From Bacteroidales bacterium (GTDB lineage: Bacteria; Bacteroidota; Bacteroidia; Bacteroidales; UBA7960), in NCBI GenBank assembly GCA_007132395.1, contig SLOR01000177.1:1-9948 (forward strand): a DNA stretch of 9,948 nt, read 5' to 3'. This document shows positions 1 through 6,009 of this stretch, piece by piece. The first letter of the stretch is position 1; each line of letters opens with the position of its first letter. The notes below the pieces were generated by a model that saw nothing but the letters and a program-made list of their open reading frames with translations, was not told the DNA's origin and did no database searches. The translations under genes and the position numbers were made by a program.

Positions 1-193
1 AAGAAAGTTGCTGAAAAAAGTTCGCCTGTTTGATGTGTACAAGGATGAAAAAATGGACAAGGACATGAAATCCTACGCCGTGAGCTTTACCCTGCAAAAT
101 GAAGAAAAAACCCTTACAGACAAGGAGATAGACAAGGTAATGGACAAAATTACCCGCAATCTGCAGAGTGAATTGAAAGCATCTGTTCGCTAA
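1..193 (+). CDS. pheT: Phenylalanyl-tRNA synthetase beta subunit, C-terminal end (partial)
   Basis: This is the last ~63 codons of a gene that begins before the window; the frame is open from base 2 and stops with TAA at 191-193. The peptide reads LFDVYKDEKM, then KSYAVSFTLQ, EKTLTDKEID and a final helix ending ELKASVR. That order is typical of the FDX-ACB (anticodon-binding ferredoxin-fold) domain that closes the PheT beta chain in bacteria. In the alpha2-beta2 PheRS enzyme the beta chain supports tRNA(Phe) recognition and editing while the alpha chain carries the aminoacylation site. The visible TTG near base 8 is internal, not a start. Identification rests on the C-terminal domain alone, but the motif order and the exact end after the final Arg fit well. 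Confidence 0.9.
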   Translation, partial: RKLLKKVRLFDVYKDEKMDKDMKSYAVSFTLQNEEKTLTDKEIDKVMDKITRNLQSELKASVR

Positions 194-281
194 AAACGGT
201 TCATATAGAATATGGCATAAAACGAGGCTGTCTCAATAATGTCGGCTGGTCGTTGAGTGGTTCGGTAAACTCACCATACCA

Positions 282-386
282 CCTGTCGAAACGACATCTG
301 ATTATTCGTCGGGTGCCCGCTTCGACAAGTGCTACAGTGAGCCAGTCGAACTGCTCAGCGTCCGGATAACATCCGGCTTTTGATAC
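282..386 (+). repeat. Diverged intergenic repeat, copy 1
   Basis: This stretch aligns without gaps to 4566-4670. The first 12 bases (CCTGTCGAAACG) are identical. The middle is poorly conserved. The block TTCGACAAGTGCTACAGTG at 321-339 matches TTCCACAGGTGATACAATG in copy 2. The block at 352-377 (TGCTCAG, then two CCGG boxes) matches 20 of 26 positions by eye. The spacing between the conserved ends is 70 bp in both copies. It begins 89 bp after the pheT stop. No transposase or target-site duplication is visible, so it is best described as a REP-like or small non-autonomous interspersed element. Confidence 0.6.
362..381 (+). terminator. Possible weak hairpin terminator inside repeat copy 1
   Basis: CCGGAT (362-367), loop AAC, then ATCCGG (371-376) form a perfect 6-bp stem, followed by CTTTT. 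The stem is short, the loop is only 3 nt and the T run is brief, so it would end pheT transcription weakly at best. It could equally be just a structural part of the repeat, since the two CCGG boxes recur in copy 2 without the T run. Confidence 0.25.
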
Positions 387-490
387 ATCCTCGTTATATT
401 GTATCCCGAAAAATAACAATCCGGAAAACTGCGTTGAGATACCTTAAGGCTTTCAAAGGCAAACAGGCAAAACATTTAAAAAATATTTTG

Positions 491-498
491 CACCTTTG
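491..498 (+). promoter_or_regulatory. Candidate -7 promoter box for the flippase gene
   Basis: CACCTTTG followed by CA differs at one base from the Bacteroidota -7 box TAnnTTTG and sits 17 bp before the ATG at 516, which would give a very short leader. No clear TTTG -33 element lies 19-21 bp upstream. The call is tentative. Confidence 0.35.
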
Positions 499-515
499 CA
501 TATTATGGCAACAGC

Positions 516-2021
516 ATGACGAATTCCATTAAACGGCTGGCGGGGCAAACCGCTATTTACGGGGTAAGTAATATCGTGGGCCGGCTGCTCAATTACCTGC
601 TTGTGCCCCTTTATACCAACTATTTCCTTACCCACGAATTCGGAACCATTGCTGAATTGTATGCTTATGTTGCCATCCTCATCGTTGTCCTTACCCACGG
701 CATGGAAACGGCATTTTTCCGTTTCTCGCAGCAAAGCCCCGAACAGGGAGAAAAGATATTCAGCACTTCACTGGTATCGGTTTTCATGCTGGCATCAACA
801 TTTATTCTGGCCACCCTTATTTTCCGGCACGATATCGCGGCTACGCTCAGGTATCCCGATCATCCCGAATACATTGTGTGGTTTGGTATTATCATCGGCA
901 TCGATGCAATTATGGCTGTGCCTTTTGCCCGCCTGCGAGCAGAAAACCGACCCCTGAAATTTGCACTGATAAAGTTTATAGGAATTGGGGTAAACATTTC
1001 CCTGGTACTGTTTTTTGTAGTGGCCTGTCCATGGTTACTCAACAATGGCAGCCCGGCTATTGCATCTTTTATCTCATCCATATACAATCCGGATATTGGC
1101 ATCGGGTATGTTTTTATAGCTAACCTGGCAGCCAGTTCCATAACAGCGGTGTTGCTGTTGCCGGTTATCCTGCGTCATCGTATTGTATTTTCGGCTGGAT
1201 TATGGCATCAAATGATTATTTATGCATTCCCCTTGCTTATTGCGGGCCTGGCGGGCATCCTCAACGAAGCACTGGACAAAATTCTGCTTAAATATCTTTT
1301 GCCGGAAGATATTGCCATGTCGCAAGTGGGAATCTATTCAGCATCCTACAGGGTTTCGGTTTTGATGTCGCTTTTCATTCAGGCCTTCCGGTTTGCAGCA
1401 GAACCTTTCTTTTTTGCAGAATACAAAAATGAAAATGCACAGCTGCTCTATGCAAGGGTTATGAAAGTGTTTGTGGTAACCTGCCTGTTTATATTCCTGG
1501 GCATCATGCTCTACATGGATATCATTCAATATTTCATAGGCCGTGATTTCCGTGAAGGCTTGTCCATAGTGCCTGTTTTGCTCATTGCGCACATTTTCCT
1601 GGGCATTTATTTCAACCTCTCCATCTGGTACAAGCTTACGGGGCAAACACAATACGGTGCATGGATCGCGGTTATTGGCGCGGCGGTAACCATTGCATTC
1701 AACATCGCGCTTATTCCTGTATTCGGCTATTATGCCTCGGCATGGGCGCACCTGGTGTGTTATCTTCTAATGACCCTTATCTCGTGGCTGTGGGGGCAAA
1801 AACACTATCCGGTACCCTACGATATCAAAAGAATCTTTTTCTACATAGCTGCGGCTTTGGCCATTTACTTTCTGCACACCCTGATACCGGAATTTTATCG
1901 TGTTATTAATTGGATTATCTCAGCGGTACTTTTACTGGTTTTTGCTTTGATTGTGCTTGCCAGCGATAAAGAAGCCCGGGAAACATTGCAGCCCGTATTC
2001 AATCGTCTGAAAAAAAGTTAA
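516..2021 (+). CDS. Polysaccharide flippase (Wzx/MATE-like, oligosaccharide flippase family)
   Basis: A 501-residue, strongly hydrophobic protein with about 12-14 membrane helices spread evenly along its length. It opens with a short basic/polar stretch and the family-typical start NSIKRLAGQTAIYGVSNIVG, followed by LNYLLVPLYTNYF, the usual first-helix pattern of polysaccharide-biosynthesis flippases. The length is normal for the family. Such proteins move lipid-linked oligosaccharides from the cytoplasmic to the outer face of the inner membrane for O-antigen, capsule or exopolysaccharide assembly. The substrate cannot be read from sequence, and no glycosyltransferase cluster surrounds it, so it may be a stand-alone housekeeping flippase. 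The upstream ATG at 505 runs into a stop after four codons, which fixes the start at 516. A hairpin and T tract follow the stop. The wecB-like gene downstream could feed related polysaccharide synthesis, but that link is inference. Confidence 0.85.
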   Translation: MTNSIKRLAGQTAIYGVSNIVGRLLNYLLVPLYTNYFLTHEFGTIAELYAYVAILIVVLTHGMETAFFRFSQQSPEQGEKIFSTSLVSVFMLASTFILATLIFRHDIAATLRYPDHPEYIVWFGIIIGIDAIMAVPFARLRAENRPLKFALIKFIGIGVNISLVLFFVVACPWLLNNGSPAIASFISSIYNPDIGIGYVFIANLAASSITAVLLLPVILRHRIVFSAGLWHQMIIYAFPLLIAGLAGILNEALDKILLKYLLPEDIAMSQVGIYSASYRVSVLMSLFIQAFRFAAEPFFFAEYKNENAQLLYARVMKVFVVTCLFIFLGIMLYMDIIQYFIGRDFREGLSIVPVLLIAHIFLGIYFNLSIWYKLTGQTQYGAWIAVIGAAVTIAFNIALIPVFGYYASAWAHLVCYLLMTLISWLWGQKHYPVPYDIKRIFFYIAAALAIYFLHTLIPEFYRVINWIISAVLLLVFALIVLASDKEARETLQPVFNRLKKS

Positions 2022-2049
2022 TTTTCTTTACACGTCCCGGCATCTTCGG

Positions 2050-2088
2050 ATTGTAGGGTTTAGCCCTACAATGCCTCCCCGGTTTTTT
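2050..2088 (+). terminator. Probable rho-independent terminator after the flippase gene
   Basis: ATTGTAGGG (2050-2058) and CCCTACAAT (2064-2072) form a perfect 9-bp stem with a 5-nt loop. A run of six T lies at 2083-2088, about 10 nt downstream. A CCGG at 2037-2040 can also pair with the CCGG at 2079-2082, which would bring the T run directly to the foot of a larger, bulged structure. It lies 28 bp after the flippase stop. Confidence 0.5.
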
Positions 2089-2101
2089 CCTCTAAAATTG
2101 T

Positions 2102-2109
2102 TATCTTTG
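2102..2109 (+). promoter_or_regulatory. Candidate -7 box (TATCTTTG) upstream of the aminomutase gene
   Basis: TATCTTTG is a perfect TAnnTTTG. No TTTG -33 box is evident at the expected distance. If used, transcription would begin near 2115 and leave a leader of roughly 170 nt before ATG 2288. It sits just after the flippase terminator, which fits an independent unit for the aminomutase. Confidence 0.45.
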
Positions 2110-2287
2110 TCGGGAACATGATGGGCCTTTTAATTGCCTCTGCAGAGGATGCTACAAAATGCGGAACCCCTGTTTCCTGTTATGTTTCCTGACAGATTAC
2201 TCCCAATTCTATTCCCCGCAAACAGCACATTAGCCCAAATCTTGAAAGTATATATAACTCATTAAAAAAATATTGTCCATTATTAAC

Positions 2288-4492
2288 ATGATTGAAACGC
2301 CGAAATATAAAACCCTTAAAGAACTTGACAAAAAAGCCATCTCCCCCTCGGCCCGAAAACTCCTTGATAAACTTCTGAAAGAAAACCCCAGGCTAAGGCA
2401 AATCCTGGAAAGTTCCACCACCCTGGATGAATTACGAAGTACTATAAAAGCGTGGGCCATGGAGTATATGGACAACAATCCGAGAGCTTATGCCTTTTAC
2501 ACCAACCAGGAGCATGGCCGCAAAGCCATGGAAATGCTTACGTGGCAAGACTATGCCGCCATACGCATACTGGATTACCTGGATCACGCAGGTATAAGCG
2601 TGGATGACCTGAACCTGAGAGGGAAAAAAGCTATTTCTGAGCCGTTTAAAATGTTGTGGCTGGCCACCCGTAACGGTAAGGGCGGCGCACAAAGTAACTT
2701 TTTCCGCGACATGATTCACCTATTCAGGCAGTTCAGCGGAAAGGTAAAGCATCAGGCCCCAACAAGGGAAAAGATTACAGAATGGATGCAAAGACATCCG
2801 GGTGGACTTGACCCCGAAATCGCAGCAATACGAGAAAAAAACAAAAACCGCATCATAGAAGTCCTTGCGGAAAAGATCGACACGGGAGAGCTGAAAAGCC
2901 CCAAATACACTTTTCCTGCCGGCGCCACCCGGAAACAAAAACTGGAGCTGATGAACCAATGGTGGAACGACCATGTGTTTCACCTTCGCTTTGCCGTGCG
3001 CAGCCCCGAATTACTCAATGAATTGCTGGGCAACTCCCTTGACCAGGAAACCATGGACGTGTTGAAAAAAGCAAAAAAACGTGGAATTCCCTTTTTCATC
3101 AACCCTTATTACCTATCCCTTCTCAATGTTGACGAACCGGAATCTGCCAGAGGAGCAGATTTGGCCATCCGCTATTATATCCTCTACTCGCGCCAGCTGG
3201 TAGAAGAGTTTGGCCATATTGTAGCCTGGGAAAAAGAAGACATTGTGAAGCCGGGCAAACCCAATGCTGCAGGATGGGTACTCCCCACCCACCATAATGT
3301 ACACCGCCGCTACCCCGAGGTTGCTATCCTCATCCCCGATACCATGGGCCGTGCCTGTGCCGGGCTGTGTGCATCATGCCAGCGAATGTACGACTTCCAG
3401 CGGGGCAACCTCAACTTCGACCTCGACAGGCTCAAACCCAAGGAAACTTGGGATGCCAAGCTAAAGCAAATCATGAATTACTGGGAAGAAGATTCACGCC
3501 TGCGCGATGTTTTGATTACCGGAGGAGATGCACTGATGAGTGCTGACAAGTCGCTGGAAAAAATTCTCACCGCGGTTTATGAGATGGCTTTGAAGAAAAA
3601 AGAAGCCAACAAGACCCGCCCCGAAGGAGAAAAGTATGCCGAAATCCTCAGGGTCAGGTTGGGAACCCGACTGCCGGTTTACCTGCCGCAGCGCATTACA
3701 ACAAAGCTCATGGAGATACTTGCTGCATTTAAGGAGAAAGCGTCTGCTGCAGGTATCAAGGAATTCGTGGTGCAAACTCACTTCCAGTCGCCCATGGAGA
3801 TTACCCCCGAGGCACGACTGGGAATAGAACGGCTTACTAAAGCCGGATGGATGGTTGCCAACCAGCTTGTGTTTACGGCCCCTTCATCACGTCGCGGACA
3901 TACGGCAAGGCTGCGTAAGGAGCTTAACGACATTGGCGTGATGCCCTATTACACCTTCTCGGTAAAAGGGTACATGGAAAACAGTTCCAAGTTTGCCACC
4001 AATGCCCGCGCCGTTCAGGAGCAGATGGAAGAAAAAATCATTGGACGGGTTCCGGAGCAATACCTGGAAGAGGTGAAAAAATATCCCCTTACGGCAGAAA
4101 ATATGATTGAGCATATCAACCAACTCAGGCAAAAGGCTGATTTGCCTTTTATCGCCACCGACCGTAACGTACTGAATCTTCCCGGAGTAGGGAAAAGCAT
4201 GACTTACCGCGTAATCGGCATAACCCGCAATGGGCGTAGAATCCTGGAATTTAACCATGACCATACACGCAGCCACAGCCCCATTATAGAAAAGCTCGGT
4301 AAGTTTGTTATTGTAGAATCCAAATCTATTGCAGCCTACCTGGAGCAAATAGAAGAAATGGGAGAAAACAAGAAAGAGTATGAATCCATTTGGGGATACA
4401 GCATCGGAGAAACTGAACCCAGGCCTTCGCTGTACGAATATCCTGACTTTGACTTTACCCTTACGGACAACATTACCAATTTTGAGGTATAG
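2288..4492 (+). CDS. kamA: KamA-family radical SAM aminomutase, long form, possibly glutamate 2,3-aminomutase
   Basis: A 734-residue enzyme from ATG 2288; a TTG five codons earlier (2273) is possible but less likely. Residues ~340-640 carry the KamA core: the radical-SAM cluster C357-x3-C361-x2-C364; an Arg two residues later (R366), matching the carboxylate-binding Arg134 of clostridial lysine 2,3-aminomutase (KAM); the SAM-contacting GGDAL at 412-416; LPVYLPQRIT; THFQSPMEIT from 497; and the PLP-lysine motif LPGVGK with K636. These enzymes use SAM, a 4Fe-4S cluster and PLP to move an alpha-amino group to the beta carbon. The two KAM residues that hold the lysine side-chain amine (Asp293, Asp330) align with K560 and N630, the pair reported for glutamate 2,3-aminomutase. 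Also notable are ~230 extra N-terminal residues, a ~33-residue insertion between K560 and N630, and no cysteines other than the three cluster ligands, so the structural zinc site of KAM is absent. The family is certain; the substrate is inferred. Confidence 0.88.
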   Translation: MIETPKYKTLKELDKKAISPSARKLLDKLLKENPRLRQILESSTTLDELRSTIKAWAMEYMDNNPRAYAFYTNQEHGRKAMEMLTWQDYAAIRILDYLDHAGISVDDLNLRGKKAISEPFKMLWLATRNGKGGAQSNFFRDMIHLFRQFSGKVKHQAPTREKITEWMQRHPGGLDPEIAAIREKNKNRIIEVLAEKIDTGELKSPKYTFPAGATRKQKLELMNQWWNDHVFHLRFAVRSPELLNELLGNSLDQETMDVLKKAKKRGIPFFINPYYLSLLNVDEPESARGADLAIRYYILYSRQLVEEFGHIVAWEKEDIVKPGKPNAAGWVLPTHHNVHRRYPEVAILIPDTMGRACAGLCASCQRMYDFQRGNLNFDLDRLKPKETWDAKLKQIMNYWEEDSRLRDVLITGGDALMSADKSLEKILTAVYEMALKKKEANKTRPEGEKYAEILRVRLGTRLPVYLPQRITTKLMEILAAFKEKASAAGIKEFVVQTHFQSPMEITPEARLGIERLTKAGWMVANQLVFTAPSSRRGHTARLRKELNDIGVMPYYTFSVKGYMENSSKFATNARAVQEQMEEKIIGRVPEQYLEEVKKYPLTAENMIEHINQLRQKADLPFIATDRNVLNLPGVGKSMTYRVIGITRNGRRILEFNHDHTRSHSPIIEKLGKFVIVESKSIAAYLEQIEEMGENKKEYESIWGYSIGETEPRPSLYEYPDFDFTLTDNITNFEV

Positions 4493-4543
4493 TAACGCCA
4501 ACGCATATAAATGGTTGACTCAGCTGCTTTTTACTAAATGGAC

Positions 4544-4577
4544 GCTGAGCCTGCCGAACGTTGAGCCTGTCGAAACG
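4544..4577 (+). repeat. Two near-identical tandem 17-18 bp units at the edge of repeat copy 2
   Basis: GCTGAGCCTGCCGAACG (4544-4560) is followed at once by GTTGAGCCTGTCGAAACG (4560-4577), which differs by two substitutions and one inserted A. The second unit runs into the 12-bp core CCTGTCGAAACG that opens the longer repeat. Degenerate relatives lie at 251-293 and, inverted, at 319-329. Confidence 0.6.
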
Positions 4578-4670
4578 GGAACCTGAATGATGTTCAGCAG
4601 TAATTTCCACAGGTGATACAATGCGTTTATCGCATTGCTCAGCCCCCGGCAAATACCCGGCTTCAGAAAC
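4566..4670 (+). repeat. Diverged intergenic repeat, copy 2
   Basis: The partner of 282-386, in the same orientation and with the same 70-bp distance between conserved ends. It begins 74 bp after the aminomutase stop, so both copies lie just downstream of a plus-strand gene. Counted by eye over the first 96 positions, about 57 match, concentrated in the two ends. This copy contains its own perfect 7-bp hairpin (4619-4637) where copy 1 has a diverged sequence. The gap 4493-4684 contains no credible gene. Confidence 0.6.
4619..4637. other. Perfect 7-bp hairpin in the aminomutase-epimerase gap
   Basis: CAATGCG (4619-4625), loop TTTAT, CGCATTG (4631-4637). It lies between two convergent genes (kamA ends at 4492, the epimerase at 4685) and might help end transcription from both sides, but no T run follows on either strand, so a classical terminator is not supported. 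Confidence 0.3.
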
Positions 4671-4684
4671 TGCCATTTAATGAT

Positions 4685-5782
4685 TTACTCATCTATCTCC
4701 TCTATAAGCACCTCCACAATACGCTTGGAGGCTTTTCCGTCCCACATTTCGGGGATACGGCCGGGTTTGATGATTCCTTTAAGAATATCTTCAGCAACTT
4801 TTTCTGCCTTCTCAAAATCAAAACCTACCAGCTGATTGGTGCCAACATCGAGAGTAACAATACGCTCGGTAAATTTTCGCACGGTAATGCACTGTGCCCC
4901 CAGGTAAGTAGTTTCTTCCTGTATGCTCTCGCTGTCGGTAATTACTGCTTCAGCATTGTACATTAAGGCAAGGAAATCAACATAGGGAAGGGGTCCGCTG
5001 AGCATTACACCTGGCGATAGTTTTTTATCCAATCCTTTTTTCAGCATCTTTTTGTGCGCATAGCCCGGAAGCAACCATACCACCTTACACTGCGTGCTTA
5101 AACGCTCCAGCATGGCTAAAATTTCATTGAGATTTTCCTTTCCCTCCAGATTATCCGTCTGGTGGAATGTGGCCAGCACATAGTTCTCATCGCCCAGCTT
5201 CAGGTTATCGCGCACATTGGATTCTTCCATGTCAGACCAATAGAGCTCCAGCACATCTACCAGGGGGTTTCCGGTAAAATAAATTCTATCGGAATTGGAG
5301 CCTTCGTCCCTGAGGTTTTTCATGGCGCTATGCTCACTTACGAAAAAGTAGGCGCATAATACATCGGTAAGAATCCTGTTGATTTCTTCGGGGTTATAAT
5401 TCTCATAACTGCGCAGCCCTGCATCAATATGGGCAATGGGAATCTTCATTTTGGAAGCGGTGATGCCACATGCAAGGGAGGCGTCCTGATGGCCCGACAG
5501 AATAACCAGATCAGGTTTCTCCTCCAGCAATACTTTTTCAACCTCAAGCATGGTTCTTGCGGTTTGGGCGGCATGGCTGCCATATCCCACGGCAATGTAG
5601 TGGCTGGTTTTGGGAAAATCGATATCCTCGAAAGAAGACAGGGAAGATTTTTCGTCTTCTTCATAGCCGGCGTGGCAGATAAGATGTTTTACATCTTTGC
5701 GATACTTTTTAAAGGCTTTATCTATGGCGCTAATTTTCAGCAAGTTTTGCGGTGATGCTGCAAAACTGATTACTTTCTTCAT
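4685..5782 (-). CDS. wecB: WecB-like UDP-N-acetylglucosamine 2-epimerase, divergent
   Basis: A 365-residue protein starting MKKVISFAAS at ATG 5782; the frame extends upstream to 5899, but those 39 residues lack family character. The fold signature is that of non-hydrolysing UDP-GlcNAc 2-epimerases, which interconvert UDP-GlcNAc and UDP-ManNAc for cell-surface polysaccharides: KVLLEEKPDLVIL (83-95), PIAHIDAGLRS (115-125), NPEEINR (130-136), FTGNPLVD (169-176), ATFHQTDN with H207, SGPLPYVDFLALM (262-274), ITDSESIQEE (281-290) and GTNQLVG near the end. Family landmarks are changed. The N-terminal GTRPE is AASPQ (the Arg is S10), the usual HVEAGLR carries D120 for Glu, GDT is replaced by GHQDAS (97-102) and DSGGIQEE has ES for GG. 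It may act on another UDP-sugar. It is divergent from gldE and convergent with kamA; no other sugar gene adjoins it. Confidence 0.82.
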   Translation of the reverse strand: MKKVISFAASPQNLLKISAIDKAFKKYRKDVKHLICHAGYEEDEKSSLSSFEDIDFPKTSHYIAVGYGSHAAQTARTMLEVEKVLLEEKPDLVILSGHQDASLACGITASKMKIPIAHIDAGLRSYENYNPEEINRILTDVLCAYFFVSEHSAMKNLRDEGSNSDRIYFTGNPLVDVLELYWSDMEESNVRDNLKLGDENYVLATFHQTDNLEGKENLNEILAMLERLSTQCKVVWLLPGYAHKKMLKKGLDKKLSPGVMLSGPLPYVDFLALMYNAEAVITDSESIQEETTYLGAQCITVRKFTERIVTLDVGTNQLVGFDFEKAEKVAEDILKGIIKPGRIPEMWDGKASKRIVEVLIEEIDE

Positions 5783-5886
5783 AAAGCGATTTTTTTGTTT
5801 ACACACTTGGCCCGTCTTCTCCTGTTTGGCAAAACCCGACATACGTGGCCGCTGAAATGAATGAGTAAAGATAGGAATTTTTGTGT

Positions 5887-5917
5887 ACACATCACACATT
5901 CATATCTGACACATCAC
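5887..5917. repeat. Two 9-bp direct repeats between the epimerase and gldE
   Basis: ACACATCAC occurs at 5887-5895 and again at 5909-5917, 22 bp apart (about two helical turns). The first overlaps the 10-bp palindrome TGTGTACACA at 5882-5891. Their position in the divergent intergenic region would suit an operator, but the sequence is AC-rich and could recur by chance. Confidence 0.25.
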
Positions 5918-5951
5918 CCCGTTAAAAGGGCTTGACGGGCAGGTACAAAAA

Positions 5952-5984
5952 TTTGATTTTGTGCAATTTTTTGTATTACATTTG
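5952..5984 (+). promoter_or_regulatory. Bacteroidota-type promoter of gldE
   Basis: TTTG at 5952-5955, a 21-bp spacer, then TACATTTG at 5977-5984, a perfect TAnnTTTG. Transcription should start near 5990, about 20 nt before TTG 6010. An in-frame ATG at 5932 lies upstream of this promoter and therefore cannot start the protein made from it. Confidence 0.6.
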
Positions 5985-6009
5985 TATTAAAATCAAAGCA
6001 ATAATCAAT

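Larger units (their letters stand above)
194..515. other. Intergenic region pheT-flippase, no gene
   Basis: A 322-bp gap. It holds a GC-richer block (about 230-386) made of short inverted and direct pieces such as CCTGTCGAAACG, CTTCGACAAG and GTGAGCCAGTCGAAC, which belongs to an intergenic repeat seen again near 4543-4670. A 6-bp perfect hairpin lies at 362-376. The last ~60 bases are AT-rich and carry the likely promoter of the flippase. A reading frame on the minus strand (201-419) runs through the repeat and has no protein-like character, so I do not call it. Confidence 0.7.

Noticed and set aside
201..419. 72-codon open frame on the minus strand in the pheT-flippase gap
   Set aside because: It simply translates the intergenic repeat, and its composition is not protein-like.
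194..515. CRISPR array or insertion sequence in the repeat-bearing gap
   Set aside because: The repeats are degenerate, unevenly spaced and short, with no spacers of constant length, no transposase and no terminal inverted repeats with target duplication.
2118..2192. 24-codon ORF as a real leader-peptide gene
   Set aside because: There is no run of a single amino acid codon, no ribosome-binding signal and no paired terminator/antiterminator that I can draw; kept only as part of the leader observation.
3887..4501. 204-codon open frame on the minus strand inside the aminomutase gene
   Set aside because: It lies fully antisense to well-conserved radical-SAM/PLP motifs, has no recognisable domain and no promoter; it is a shadow of the coding strand.
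5783..5899. N-terminal extension of the epimerase to ATG 5899
   Set aside because: The 39 extra residues lack family similarity; the Rossmann-type start MKKVISFAAS at 5782 is the usual family beginning.
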